Assembly (NCBI RefSeq): GCF_004028635.1
Contig: NZ_RQJW01000016.1
Location: forward strand, 1 to 64,000
Direction: 5' to 3'
Length of the DNA stretch: 64,000 nt
Source: Streptomyces cyaneus
Lineage (GTDB): Bacteria; Actinomycetota; Actinomycetes; Streptomycetales; Streptomycetaceae
Within the stretch, counting starts at the first letter, position 1. Every line of letters begins with the position of its first letter. Of this stretch, positions 8,011 to 16,948 are shown one piece after another. The position numbers and the translations under genes are program-made. The notes below the pieces were generated by a model that made no database searches, was not told the DNA's origin, and worked only from the letters and a program-made list of their open reading frames with translations.

Positions 8011-9627
8011 ATGACGCGATCGTGGTGGGGCTGGGGCAACGTCGAGGACGCGGTGGGCGGTGCGGAGCTCGACGCCCTGCTGCGGCGGGTGCGGGCCGTG
8101 ATGCCGGGCGAGCTGACGGCCCACGAGCCGCCCGGCGTCGCCTCGCTCGATCTGCCCGGGCCGCGGGTGGCTCCCCCGGCCTCCCTCGCCGACCTGTGCT
8201 CCGCCGATCCGGCCGACCGGGCCGCGCATGCGCACGGCAAGGCGTTCCGGGACGTGGTGCGCAATCTGCACGGGGACCTGCGCCATGTACCGGACCTCGT
8301 CGCCCGCCCCCGTGACGAGCACGACGTGACCGACCTGCTCGACTGGTGCACACGCGACGGCGTCGCGGTGGTCCCGTTCGGCGGCGGCAGTTCGGTGGTC
8401 GGCGGTGTAGAGGCGCGGTGCGACGACCACCCCGCCGTCATCACCATCGACCTCGAGCGTCTGAGCAGGGTCATGGAGATCGACGCCACGAGTCGTGCCG
8501 CACGGATCCAGGCGGGCGTGTTCGGCCCGCAGTTGGAAGAGCAACTGAGGCCGCACGGCCTGACCTTGCGTCACTTTCCGCAGTCCTTCGAGTTCTCCAC
8601 GCTGGGCGGCTGGCTCGCCACCCGGGCGGGCGGGCACTACGCGACGCTGTACACGCACATCGACGACCTGCTCGAATCGATGCGTGTGGTGACGCCCGTC
8701 GGGATCAGCGAGTCGCGGCGGCTGCCGGGCTCGGGTGCCGGACCGTCGCCGGACCGGCTCTTCCTGGGCAGTGAGGGAACGCTGGGGATCATCACCGAGG
8801 CATGGATGCGCCTGCAGGAGCGCCCGCGTTGGCGCGCCGGTACCTCCGTGCGGTTCAGCGACTACGAATCGGCGGTGGCAGCCACCCGGGCCGTCGCGCA
8901 GAGCGGGCTGAACCCGGCGAACTGTCGCCTGCTCGACGCGACCGAGTCACTGATCAACGCGGGCGTCAGCGTCGGCGGCGGCGTCCTCGTCCTCGCCTTC
9001 GAGTCGGCGGACCACCCGGTGGGCGCCGGGCTGGAGCGAGCGGTGGAACTGTGCCGGGACCACGGCGGCGAGCCGTCCGCCGACGCGGTGGGAAGTTCTG
9101 CCGGCGACACGCGAGGCGGATCCGGCGGCAACGTCCGCGGCGAGTCCGCCGCCGAGACATGGCGCTCGTCGTTCCAGCGGATGCCGTACCAGCGGGACGC
9201 GCTGGCTCGCCACTCGGTGATCGCCGAGACCTTCGAGACGGCCTGCACATGGGACACGTTCGGCGCACTGCATCAGGCGGTCACCGAGGCGGCACGGCGG
9301 GCCATCGACGAAGTCGCCGGGATGGGGGTGATCGCGTGCCGGTTCAGCCATGTCTACCCGGACGGCCCGGCGCCGTACTTCAGCGTGTACGCGCCCGGCC
9401 GCTGGGGCAGCATCGTCAGCCAGTGGGACCACATCAAGGCCGCGGTCTCCGAGGCGATCGCGCAAAGCGGCGGCACGATCACCCATCACCACGCGGTCGG
9501 CCGCGATCACCGGCCCTGGTACGACCGCCAGCGCCCCGGCCCCTTCGCCGCCGCGCTCACCGCCGCCAAGTCCGCTCTCGACCCGGCCGGCGTCCTCAAT
9601 CCCGGAGTGCTGCTGCCGGCTCGGTGA
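8011..9627 (+). CDS. FAD-linked oxidase, alkyldihydroxyacetonephosphate synthase-like
   Basis: The 538-aa flavoprotein of the VAO/PCMH fold has a FAD-binding N-terminal lobe (VVPFGGGSSVVGG at about 121-132, FSTLGGWLATRAGGHYAT, SEGTLGIITEAWMRL) and a C-terminal FAD_oxidase_C lobe (TITHHHAVGRDHRPWY). The His-rich motif near the end is the one I associate with alkyl-DHAP synthases, which exchange an acyl for an alkyl group on dihydroxyacetone phosphate. D-lactate or glycolate dehydrogenase-like activity is the main alternative. It is divergent from the TetR gene and presumably controlled by it. The RBS GGCAGGGAGAG precedes the ATG. Confidence 0.82.
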   Translation: MTRSWWGWGNVEDAVGGAELDALLRRVRAVMPGELTAHEPPGVASLDLPGPRVAPPASLADLCSADPADRAAHAHGKAFRDVVRNLHGDLRHVPDLVARPRDEHDVTDLLDWCTRDGVAVVPFGGGSSVVGGVEARCDDHPAVITIDLERLSRVMEIDATSRAARIQAGVFGPQLEEQLRPHGLTLRHFPQSFEFSTLGGWLATRAGGHYATLYTHIDDLLESMRVVTPVGISESRRLPGSGAGPSPDRLFLGSEGTLGIITEAWMRLQERPRWRAGTSVRFSDYESAVAATRAVAQSGLNPANCRLLDATESLINAGVSVGGGVLVLAFESADHPVGAGLERAVELCRDHGGEPSADAVGSSAGDTRGGSGGNVRGESAAETWRSSFQRMPYQRDALARHSVIAETFETACTWDTFGALHQAVTEAARRAIDEVAGMGVIACRFSHVYPDGPAPYFSVYAPGRWGSIVSQWDHIKAAVSEAIAQSGGTITHHHAVGRDHRPWYDRQRPGPFAAALTAAKSALDPAGVLNPGVLLPAR

Positions 9628-9751
9628 GCACCGGGCTGCGAGCATGGCCCTCTCGACTCACCACTCCCCCAGCGCGCCCCGAAAACCGAATGCCTGCCGA
9701 CGAACGCCTCGACTATGGTGAGCGTCGTTCAGGTGCGCAGGCTGTGGCTAC

Positions 9752-9800
9752 TTCGCCTCTCAAGCGGGTGACGCGGGTTCGAATCCCGTCGCCGGCGCCA
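9752..9800 (+). pseudogene. tRNA-Glu(CUC)-like 3' half
   Basis: A 5-bp anticodon stem (9752-9756 / 9764-9768) encloses a 7-nt loop with T33-like T and anticodon CTC. It is followed by a 4-nt variable region, a T arm with the TTCGAAT loop (stem 9773-9777 / 9785-9789), acceptor 3' strand CGCCGGC, discriminator G and encoded CCA. No matching 5' acceptor (GCCGGCG) or D arm is found upstream, so it is not an intact tRNA. It may be a decayed tRNA or an old integration-site remnant. Confidence 0.5.
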
Positions 9801-9877
9801 TGCCGGTGTCGTCCAGCGGCCCAGGACGCCTACAGTGCGCCGCCGCCGATCTCGATCTCTGAACACCTACGGCACGA

Positions 9878-9907
9878 GCCGCCCGCCACGGGAAACCGGC
9901 GGGCGGC
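9878..9907. terminator. Perfect 10-bp stem hairpin
   Basis: GCCGCCCGCC (9878-9887) and GGCGGGCGGC (9898-9907) pair perfectly around a 10-nt loop, followed by TTCGTCGTT. It probably terminates transcripts passing the tRNA-like element. Confidence 0.65.
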
Positions 9908-9944
9908 TTCGTCGTTCATGACCATCTTCGTCGTTCATGACCAT
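9907..9944 (+). repeat. Perfect 19-nt tandem duplication
   Basis: The 19-nt unit CTTCGTCGTTCATGACCAT occurs twice without a gap (9907-9925 and 9926-9944), immediately after the hairpin. The 9628-10024 gap contains this, the tRNA-like element and the hairpin, but no gene. Confidence 0.8.
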
Positions 9945-10024
9945 CGGGATGAATGCCGCACTCATGGCACAACAGAGGGAAACTGGAACTGAGAGCCGTT
10001 GATGACGCGCGGAGGGAGCACGCG

Positions 10025-10555
10025 ATGAGCCAGGTCAGGACGAGTTCCTCGGATCTTCCTCAGCCGTTGCGGAGCTTGGGCGCCGGGCTGCGCCGCTTGC
10101 CCGGAGCTGGGCAGGTGACCAGGGTCGCCGACGGTGCGCTGGATCGGATCGGAGCGGTCTCGCCACGCGGGCGGCGGATCGCGGTCTACACCGGCGCCGG
10201 GGTGCTCGGCGTGGCCGGCGTGGTGGAATGGCCCCTGGCTCTCACCGGCGCGGCCGTCGCCTGGCTGACCCAGCCGCGTCCCGGCCAGGGCTCGCAAGAC
10301 AAGACGGCGCAGGACGACATGGCGCAGGACAGCAGGCGGCGGCCAACTGCGGTCGGGGCCGGCGGTGCTCCCGCCGGACCCGCCGCTCCCTCGCCGGAGT
10401 CCCAAGGTCCCGGCGACAGGCTGGCCCCCTCCCGCTTCCCGCACGACCGCCCTCAAAACGGCAGGCACGATCAACCCGCCAAGGTCGGCGACCCAGCCAC
10501 GACGTCGGCGCTCAAGAAGGTCGCGGAGGCCTCCGCACACCACGCCGAACCGTAG
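10025..10555 (+). CDS. Hypothetical small membrane-associated protein
   Basis: The 176-aa protein has a short N-terminal soluble part, one hydrophobic region (about residues 58-85, VAVYTGAGVLGVAGVVEW then ALTGAAVAWL) and a long Gln/Asp/Pro-rich, probably disordered tail ending in Lys/His-rich residues. I do not recognise a named domain. The start MSQVRTSS is chosen because GGAGGG precedes it; upstream in-frame sequence looks non-coding. It converges with the flavoprotein gene 42 nt away. Confidence 0.6.
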   Translation: MSQVRTSSSDLPQPLRSLGAGLRRLPGAGQVTRVADGALDRIGAVSPRGRRIAVYTGAGVLGVAGVVEWPLALTGAAVAWLTQPRPGQGSQDKTAQDDMAQDSRRRPTAVGAGGAPAGPAAPSPESQGPGDRLAPSRFPHDRPQNGRHDQPAKVGDPATTSALKKVAEASAHHAEP

Positions 10556-10597
10556 GCATCCTCGAAGGGGTCGGCGAGCTGCGCCCCCACGATCCGC

Positions 10598-12052
10598 TCA
10601 GGCCCCCGTTTCCTCCGGTGTCGCCGGCGGCTCGGCGGGGGTCGTTGCCGGGGGGCGGAAGAGGACGGCTCGGGCCACCGGCGGGGCGAACAGGGCAGTG
10701 ACGGGTGCGGAGAGGGTCAATACGGAGCGGAAGGCGCGCCCTACGACAGGGTCGCCAGGGGCGCACTCCTGGACGCGCGCCAGGTACCAGTCGGCGGCGC
10801 GGTCCGCGGGCCTGCCGGCCACCGCGTTGCCGATCGCGCCGGGCATCTTGCGGTCCGCCCCCGCAGAGATGTCCCACGCCTGCCGGGACGCGGCGAAGAT
10901 CGCCCGCTGTACGCGCCGGGTGGTGGGGGTCCGGCGTGGATCGGCCAGTGCATCGCGCAGAGCGACCGCGCTCATCGCGGCGACGGCCATGCCCTGCCCG
11001 TAGATCGGGTTGAAGGTGCACAGGGCGTCGCCGGTGGCGACGAAGCCGGCCGGGCAGTTGCCGGGCACGTCGTAGCGGCGGCGAATACTGGCGGTCCGTC
11101 GGTAGCCGAACGCCGGCGAGAGCGGTTCGGCCTCGTCCAGCCACCGGTGCAGAAGCGGATGCGGCAGCCTCTTGGTGTACGTCACGAACTCGTCGTCGTC
11201 CGTGGGCGGTTCGTCACCGCGCAGCCCCGAGACGATGACCAGGTGGCTGCCGTCCTCCAGCGGTAGGGCACCGCCGGCGTGGACCTGATCGGGGCTCGGG
11301 TAGACGTAGTAGCCGAGGGTGTCACCGTCGAGGACGCCGCTTTTGCCGCGGTAGATGCGCGAGGCGTACGCAAGTCCCGTGTCGATGGTCTCCTCGTGCG
11401 GGACCTCGGCCCCGATCGCGGTGAGCCACTGGAGGGCCTTCGTGCCGCTGCCGGAGGCGTCGACGACCAGGTCGGCCTCCAGGGCCCGCTGCTCTGCGCG
11501 GGCGTCGCCGGCGCGGTCCCGCAGCATCACGCCCCGCACGCGCGAGGCGTCACCGAGGAGCCCTACGACATCGGTGCCCTCCTCCACGCGGATCACCGGG
11601 TTGGCCAGGACCCGTTGCCGCACCAGTTCCTCGAGTTGCGCTCGGGAACCGGTGTAGATGTGCGTCGTGGCGGGCGTCCGGCGGAACCAGCGGCCGTTCT
11701 GCCACAGCACCATGTCCGAAGGCATGCCCACTCGCGGCGCCCCCGCCGCCCGCAGCTCCGCCAGGCTGCCTGGCAGCAGCGACTCCAGGGCCACCTGCCC
11801 GGCCTCCAGCAGGACATGCGGATGCCTGCCCTGCGGTACGCCCGGCCGCGGCTTCGTCCCGTCCGGGAACCGGTCGCGCTCCACGACGGTCACCCGGTCG
11901 GCGTGCCCAGCCAGAACGTGCGCCGCGAGCATCCCCGCGAGACTCCCGCCCACCACCACCGCGTGCCGCCCGCCCCAGTCGTCGCCCACGCCCCAACCGC
12001 CCTTTTCTCCGGCAGAGTTCACCGAGCCGCTCCCCTGATCGCCGCGTCGCAT
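10598..12052 (-). CDS. FAD-dependent oxidoreductase (monooxygenase/hydroxylase-like)
   Basis: The 484-aa protein has an N-terminal FAD-binding Rossmann motif (VVVGGSLAGMLAAHVL, then VTVVERDRFP). A second FAD motif is near ATGDALCTFNPIYGQGMAVAA (GD near residue 340), and between them lies a DASGSGTKALQWL segment. This is the layout of PHBH-fold flavoproteins such as halogenase-like or geranylgeranyl-reductase-like enzymes. The substrate is unknown. It lies downstream of a methyltransferase gene on the same strand (239-nt gap), suggesting a small tailoring pair. The exact start is uncertain; GTG codons within the first 25 residues are alternatives. Confidence 0.78.
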   Translation of the reverse strand: MRRGDQGSGSVNSAGEKGGWGVGDDWGGRHAVVVGGSLAGMLAAHVLAGHADRVTVVERDRFPDGTKPRPGVPQGRHPHVLLEAGQVALESLLPGSLAELRAAGAPRVGMPSDMVLWQNGRWFRRTPATTHIYTGSRAQLEELVRQRVLANPVIRVEEGTDVVGLLGDASRVRGVMLRDRAGDARAEQRALEADLVVDASGSGTKALQWLTAIGAEVPHEETIDTGLAYASRIYRGKSGVLDGDTLGYYVYPSPDQVHAGGALPLEDGSHLVIVSGLRGDEPPTDDDEFVTYTKRLPHPLLHRWLDEAEPLSPAFGYRRTASIRRRYDVPGNCPAGFVATGDALCTFNPIYGQGMAVAAMSAVALRDALADPRRTPTTRRVQRAIFAASRQAWDISAGADRKMPGAIGNAVAGRPADRAADWYLARVQECAPGDPVVGRAFRSVLTLSAPVTALFAPPVARAVLFRPPATTPAEPPATPEETGA

Positions 12053-12291
12053 GAAGTCACCAGTATCCCGCTCCGCAGGACGGGTTGATCGCGTTCAAGC
12101 CCTTTTGCGCCTCCCCGAATACCTCCGTCAGCCCCCTCCCCTCTGGCCCCGGCCACGACGACTTCGACGACAGCAGAGGACAGCAGGGGACAGAGGACCG
12201 ACAGGGATCTACGGCAGAAGCGGCATTCCTCTCCGCTGGGGTCGGAGCGGGGGTTGCAGTGAGCTGCCCGACCTGTGAATCCGGCCGGCCG

Positions 12292-13032
12292 TCAGGCGAC
12301 GCAGCGCAGCATCTCCAGTGGCGGGTTGGTGCGGAAGTCCGCCCAGAAGTCCGCACCGAACTTGCGCACTCCGGCTTCGGACACCTCCAGTGGGACCCAG
12401 GTCAACTCGCTGAAGCCGGCTGCCCGCAGACACGTTTCGTAGACCTCGCGCCGCACGGCGGTGCTGACGATGCTGATCGGCGGGTCGAGCAGGGCCGTGA
12501 CCCGGAAGCGCGGTCCGGTCTCGATCTCCTCGCCGGTCGGCTCGCAGCGGAAGCCGTACTTCTCCAGGGTCTGTGTGTCGGGACGGTAGTCGGGTGACTG
12601 GGCGAGCACGAAGAACTCGGCCCCGGGCACCAGGCTCCGGTGCACGTTGCGGCACATCCGCTCCAAGTCGGCCATGCTCTGCGCGTAGTTGAGCAGCTGG
12701 ACCCCGGCGGCGACGTCGTAGCGCCGCTCGAGGGGCCGCAGTTCGCCCACATCACCCACCTCGTAGCGCACACCCAGCGGAGCGAGCTCCTCCAACTTCT
12801 GTGCGGCGGCGACCATTTCACCGGAGATGTCGATGCCGAGCACCTCCGTGGCGCCGCGCCGCTTGAACTCCCTGCTGTAGAAACCGGTGCCGGAGGCGAG
12901 GTCGAGGACCGACTTGCCGCGCACGTCCCCGACCATGGCCAGGAAGCTGGGCACCTCCCCGTACCGCGTCAGCGGAAGGGACTTGAAGCCCTCGAACGCC
13001 TCACCGATCTCGTCGTACTGCTGCACGCTCAT
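12292..13032 (-). CDS. Class I SAM-dependent methyltransferase
   Basis: The 246-aa single-domain enzyme carries motif I VLDLASGTGFYSREF (about residues 42-56), a motif II acidic residue in LGIDISGEM, and the motif VRYEVGDVGEL. The first residues MSVQQYDEIGEAFEGFK are typical of small-molecule methyltransferases. Substrate unknown. The coding strand continues towards the FAD oxidoreductase at 10598-12052, which may act on the same molecule. RBS GGGGAGGA lies before the ATG. Confidence 0.85.
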   Translation of the reverse strand: MSVQQYDEIGEAFEGFKSLPLTRYGEVPSFLAMVGDVRGKSVLDLASGTGFYSREFKRRGATEVLGIDISGEMVAAAQKLEELAPLGVRYEVGDVGELRPLERRYDVAAGVQLLNYAQSMADLERMCRNVHRSLVPGAEFFVLAQSPDYRPDTQTLEKYGFRCEPTGEEIETGPRFRVTALLDPPISIVSTAVRREVYETCLRAAGFSELTWVPLEVSEAGVRKFGADFWADFRTNPPLEMLRCVA

Positions 13033-13255
13033 CGTGTGGTCCTCCCCTGTGCTTCGTCAGGTCTTGGCGGGCAGTCTTCCCGCAGCCCGGCAGGCCGCCG
13101 TACTGGCAGAAGCCACGAAGATCCGGACCTCGTTCCGGCCTCCTGTACGAGCGGGCGTACGGGTTCGGGCCCGGCCTCGTCCGTATCCCCTGGCCGACGG
13201 CAGGGCCGCGTGTGGGGTGGGCGAGTCGGGGCATCCGGATTGCGGGGAGGTCGAC

Positions 13256-14095
13256 ATGGATGCGAGTGCATTGGCATGGACGGGACGGTTGCGGGCCCGG
13301 CGGGCGGCGCGGGGTTCGGTCACCGAGGGGGCTGCGCGGGCGGGCCTCGCTGCCCGGGGTGTGATCTATCTGCTCGTCGGTGCGCTGGCGCTGCAGATCG
13401 CCTTCGGCGACACGAACGCGCAGGCCGACCGTGGCGGGGCCTTGGCGGAACTGTCGCAGCAGCCGTTCGGCGCGGTGCTGCTGTGGACGCTGGGTATCGG
13501 GCTCGTCGGCATGGCCCTGTGGCGGCTGTCCGAGGCGATCTTCGGTTCCGTCGGGCAGGACGGCCGTAGCGCGCGCAAGCGGTTGCTGGCGGCCGTCCGC
13601 TGCGCGTTCTACGTCTTCGTCGCCTACTCGGTGCTGTCGTTCGCTGCGAGCCGTAACCGGAGCGGCGGTGGATCCAGCGATCAGCAGTCCCGGGATGCCA
13701 CGGCCAGGGCGCTGGAGATGCCCGCCGGCCAGTGGCTGGTCGGCGCGGCCGGGGTCGCCGTCGTCGTGGTCGGCGGCTGGATCGGCGTACGGGCGGTCCT
13801 GCGCAAGTACCACGACGAGCTCAGGCTCGGGCGGATGAGCCACCGGGCACGGCAGCTGGTGGACGTCACGGGCGTGGCCGGCGGCGCCGCCCGCGGGCTG
13901 GTGTTCGCCGTGGCCGGTGTCTTCGCCGTCCGCGCGGCCATCGACTACGAACCCGAACGGGCCAAGGGGCTGGACGACACCCTGCGCGCTTTCGCCGACA
14001 CCCCGCTCGGCCCCTGGCTGCTGGCCTGCGTCGCCGCCGGGCTTGTGCTGTTCGGTGTGTTTTCCTTCGCCATGGCCCGCTGGCGAAAGGTCTGA
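13256..14095 (+). CDS. DUF1206 membrane protein
   Basis: The 279-aa integral membrane protein has six hydrophobic segments arranged as three similar pairs. Each pair begins with an Arg/Gly-containing helix (AARGVIYLLVGALALQIAFG; KRLLAAVRCAFYVFVAYSVL; GAARGLVFAVAGVFAVRAA). This threefold repeat is the DUF1206 signature. The function of the family is not known. GCGGGGAGG lies just before the ATG at 13256, which is the start chosen over longer readings. Confidence 0.85.
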   Translation: MDASALAWTGRLRARRAARGSVTEGAARAGLAARGVIYLLVGALALQIAFGDTNAQADRGGALAELSQQPFGAVLLWTLGIGLVGMALWRLSEAIFGSVGQDGRSARKRLLAAVRCAFYVFVAYSVLSFAASRNRSGGGSSDQQSRDATARALEMPAGQWLVGAAGVAVVVVGGWIGVRAVLRKYHDELRLGRMSHRARQLVDVTGVAGGAARGLVFAVAGVFAVRAAIDYEPERAKGLDDTLRAFADTPLGPWLLACVAAGLVLFGVFSFAMARWRKV

Positions 14096-14123
14096 GCGCC
14101 GTCGTACGGGGAACACGGTGCGG

Positions 14124-14561
14124 ATGAGCGATTCCGAGATTCCGTATGGCGACGGCCGGCCCGTGGACGTGTACCTGGACCTCCTGCGCATCCGGATGGA
14201 CACGGAGGATTACCGTCTCCTGCTGCGCGTGGTGGAACCAGCCCTCCAGGCGATCGAAGAGGAGCGCCTCTCCAGTCACGACCTCGCGCTCGACACCACA
14301 GCTGACGGCGACGAGCTGCCCCAGGAGGTCCGTGACGAGGCGGCGCTCGTCATCGCCACCGCTGTCACCGGCCGCCTGGACAACGAAGTGGTCGAGATCG
14401 ATGTCGACGAGACCGGACCGGTCAGGATCGTCACGGACGCGACCACCGCATCCGATCCCGTCCGCCTCGGCGAGATCGCCGACTACATCAGGGAACGACA
14501 CAGGCAGACGGAAGAGCTGCGGGGCATCGCCGAGGTGAGCGGGCTGTCGACGGACTTCTGA
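14124..14561 (+). CDS. Hypothetical acidic protein
   Basis: The 145-aa soluble, acidic protein (MSDSEIPYGDGRPVDVYL...) has a predicted helical region (RIRMDTEDYRLLLRVVEPALQAIEEE) and a C-terminal helical stretch rich in Glu/Arg. There is no signal peptide or membrane segment. I do not recognise the family. It follows the DUF1206 gene by 28 nt and may be co-transcribed. A GTG two codons upstream (14118) is an equally good start. Confidence 0.6.
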   Translation: MSDSEIPYGDGRPVDVYLDLLRIRMDTEDYRLLLRVVEPALQAIEEERLSSHDLALDTTADGDELPQEVRDEAALVIATAVTGRLDNEVVEIDVDETGPVRIVTDATTASDPVRLGEIADYIRERHRQTEELRGIAEVSGLSTDF

Positions 14562-14706
14562 ACGAGCTGGGTCAGTGCAGGTCCGCCGGGCCTGCCGACG
14601 ACCACGCCTGTCTCGACGCCGCCGGCCACGGATGAGTTCCTCCAGCTGCGGACGGAGCTCAGGGGGCACCGCTGTCGACGTCGGGCAGGGGGCATTCCGG
14701 GCCGGA

Positions 14707-15378
14707 TCAGCGGCTGCGGGTGAAGACCCTGTCCTGGGTGGATCCGGTGGAGCAGAGCTTCTTCTCGGCGGCCGTCATCTTGCGGGATTCGACCACTACC
14801 GCGCTGTGCTTGCCGTCGGTGCCGTTCGGGGCGGGGCCGGTGATCACGTCGGGTACGAACCAGTAGTAGTGGCCCCACTTGGGGTCGTCGTAGTGGGTCT
14901 GCCAGGTGCCGGTTATCCGCTGCATCACTTGGGCGCGGGAGATCCAGCCCACCTCGCCCGGCCGCACGGTCACGGTGAAGGTGCTTGTCTCCGTGTGCGA
15001 GCTCTGCCATGTGTAGTTGTACGTCGCGGTCACACTGGCGGTGATGATGCCCTCGATGCCGCCACCGACGGTGACCGAGCCACCCACCGAGTGGGAGGAG
15101 CCCACGGTGTCTGCCCACGACATCGACTGGGACGCGGGTGAGGCGGTGCAGTTGTAGAGCAGTTCGGAGACCTGGCGGGGCTTACCGACGTAAGCTTCGC
15201 CGATTTCCGGGGAGTTGAAGCTGCACTTGCCTTCTCCAGAGGCGCAGTCGGCCATGATCTGTTCCCCGGCGGGCTGCTCCTCTGCCACAGCGGGCACGGC
15301 CGCCGCGATCACCCCGAGCGTGGTCGCCGTCAGCGCCAGCGTGCGGCCGCCGTACCGCAGTGTGCGGTTCATCGTCAT
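14707..15378 (-). CDS. Secreted aerolysin-like (ETX/MTX2-type) candidate pore-forming protein
   Basis: The 223-aa protein starts with a Sec signal (about residues 1-32, ending AVAE). Four Cys residues (C45, C52, C77, C209) suggest disulfides. Residues 88-160 form long strands of alternating polar and apolar residues rich in Ser/Thr/Gly: SHSVGGSVTVGGGIEGIITA, ASVTATYNYTWQSSHTE, TSTFTVTVRPGEVGWISRAQ. This pattern is typical of the membrane-inserting core of aerolysin-family pore formers. The family assignment is by pattern only. The C-terminal part carries several Trp/Tyr (WGHYYWFVP). It is monocistronic and convergent with the upstream acidic-protein gene. Confidence 0.6.
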   Translation of the reverse strand: MTMNRTLRYGGRTLALTATTLGVIAAAVPAVAEEQPAGEQIMADCASGEGKCSFNSPEIGEAYVGKPRQVSELLYNCTASPASQSMSWADTVGSSHSVGGSVTVGGGIEGIITASVTATYNYTWQSSHTETSTFTVTVRPGEVGWISRAQVMQRITGTWQTHYDDPKWGHYYWFVPDVITGPAPNGTDGKHSAVVVESRKMTAAEKKLCSTGSTQDRVFTRSR

Positions 15379-15680
15379 CGTTGTTGCCTCTTACCGTACG
15401 TGGGGGGACGGTGACCGTGTTGCCCCTGTTCCGGTGGGGCTTGCAGTCACCTCTTGGTGCCCACGAGGCTCACGTAATCGACGGTCGAGCTACACCAAGA
15501 ACTGGCAAAGTTGTACTTGATTTCGGAACTGATGCGCGGTCAATTTCATTGCCAGCACGTTGACTTGAGATCGGTCGGCAGTCGAATCACGTACGCGAGC
15601 GAGTCTCCGCACTCCTTGACGGCCCGATTTGGCACCATGGCCACGTGGACGGAGATCCGGCTCTCGGCGGGGCCGAGCCG
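15379..15680. other. Divergent intergenic region
   Basis: This 302-nt, AT-enriched stretch separates the secreted aerolysin-like gene (minus) from the 2H-phosphoesterase gene (plus). It must hold the promoter of the secreted protein. No repeat or hairpin stands out. A plus-strand GTG at 15645, in frame with the next gene, could extend that protein by 12 residues. Confidence 0.3.
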
Positions 15681-16244
15681 ATGGATGCGCTCAAGGTGGC
15701 GCCGACGGCCCGGACGGCGCTGGCGTGGCTGCCGCCGAGGGAGCTCTGGCCGGCCATTCAGGACATCCGCTGGGAGCACGATCCACAGGTTCGGCGCTGG
15801 CCGCCGCATGTGAATCTGCTGTTCGGCTTCGTCCCCGAGGAGGAGTTCGCCCGGGCCGTGCCGCTGCTCTCCGCCGTCGCCGCACAGAGCACGGCATTCA
15901 CGGCACGCCTGGCCGGTGTGCGGTACTTCCGGCACCGGCACTACGCGACGATCTGGCTCGATCCGGCCGCGGCGGACGCTGCGCCCTGGGCCCGTCTCCA
16001 CCGAGAACTACAGCTGCGGTTCCCGCTCTGCCAAGGGCGCGGCGGCCGCTTCACCCCGCATCTGTCTCTCGGCCGCACACAGGACCCGAAGCACCTGGCG
16101 GCCGAGTGCGCCGTCCGGCTCGGCACGCTGTCGGCATCGGTCGAGGAAGTAGTCCTGCTCTCGCGCCGCGGCGAGGAGCCCATGCGACCCCGGGCCGTGA
16201 TCACCCTGGGCACGGGCGAGGTGCACCAACCGCGCACGAGCTGA
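15681..16244 (+). CDS. 2H phosphoesterase / 2'-5' RNA ligase-like protein
   Basis: The 187-aa protein has two H-x-[T/S/N]-x motifs: H43-V-N-L in WPPHVNLLFGF and H127-L-S-L in FTPHLSLGRT. Their spacing is typical of LigT-like two-histidine phosphoesterases, which act on 2',3'-cyclic phosphates or 2'-5' linkages. Asn replaces Thr/Ser in the first motif, seen in some members. No signal peptide. The start is chosen as the ATG at 15681; a GTG at 15645 is an alternative and neither RBS is strong. Confidence 0.78.
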   Translation: MDALKVAPTARTALAWLPPRELWPAIQDIRWEHDPQVRRWPPHVNLLFGFVPEEEFARAVPLLSAVAAQSTAFTARLAGVRYFRHRHYATIWLDPAAADAAPWARLHRELQLRFPLCQGRGGRFTPHLSLGRTQDPKHLAAECAVRLGTLSASVEEVVLLSRRGEEPMRPRAVITLGTGEVHQPRTS

Positions 16245-16363
16245 GTGTGCGCCGACGGGCGCGGCAACCGGCCGCTGGGTCGTATCAACCGATCGTGGGC
16301 TTGGCGGTACTTCGGTCCGGGACGGTCGTTGGGTCGGTCGTGATCGATGACGACTTCCCCGTG

Positions 16364-16948
16364 ATGACGAGTACCGGCGCCGGGCGGACAAGCCGCCGCC
16401 GGTTCGCCCTGGCGCTGGTTCCCCTGCTGGTGGGTGCCTGCGTCCTGCTGGCTGGTAGTGCGGCAGGTGCCGTGTCCGTGGCGTTCGCGGGGGAGGTTCC
16501 GGTCACCGTGCATGCCGCGCGGGTGTCCGCCTCGGGTGTGTCGGCCTCCCCGGCCGCCTCGGGCCGTGGCGGACTGTTGCCGGCGCTGGCGACGCGGGTG
16601 GAGCAGGCGACGGTGGAGGATGCCTGCGTCACCTCCACAGCCCGCCTGCCGGTCGTCGGAGCGGTGACCGCCGTGGTACGCATCGAGCGGGCCTCGGCCA
16701 CTGGCCTGACGGTTGAGGCAGGCAAGGCCACGGCCCGGTCGGTGAAGCTCTCCGGCGCGAAGTTCAGCACCCCGCGGGTGTCTCTGCGGGAGCCCACGGG
16801 CCTGTTCACCGTCGGCGCGCAGAAGGTCAGCGGCAACACGGTGACCACTCAGCCGCATGCCTTCACTGCCGGGACGATCACCTCCCGGGGTGTCTCCATC
16901 GACGTGCGCCGGGATGCGGGCGGCTGCGAGCCGGGAGCGGCCCGATGA
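16364..16948 (+). CDS. DUF6230-like secreted protein
   Basis: The ~194-aa protein has an N-terminal RTSRRRFALALVPLLVGACV signal/anchor and a beta-rich C-terminal part with the 'T-AR-V-L-GAKFSTPRVSL' layout and late Cys residues. Its stop overlaps the start of a DUF6114 gene by 4 nt (ATGA). DUF6230 and DUF6114 genes are regularly paired in Streptomyces, which supports the call more than the sequence alone. The start is uncertain: an upstream GTG at 16340 is in frame and no strong RBS is present. Confidence 0.65.
   Translation: MTSTGAGRTSRRRFALALVPLLVGACVLLAGSAAGAVSVAFAGEVPVTVHAARVSASGVSASPAASGRGGLLPALATRVEQATVEDACVTSTARLPVVGAVTAVVRIERASATGLTVEAGKATARSVKLSGAKFSTPRVSLREPTGLFTVGAQKVSGNTVTTQPHAFTAGTITSRGVSIDVRRDAGGCEPGAAR

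Noticed and set aside
9721..9800. A complete tRNA gene
   Set aside because: Only the 3' half folds; no 7-bp acceptor partner and no D arm upstream, so it is listed as a remnant.
10598..13032. A full secondary-metabolite cluster around the flavoprotein and methyltransferase
   Set aside because: No PKS, NRPS, terpene cyclase or dedicated regulator adjoins; two tailoring-type genes alone do not make a cluster.
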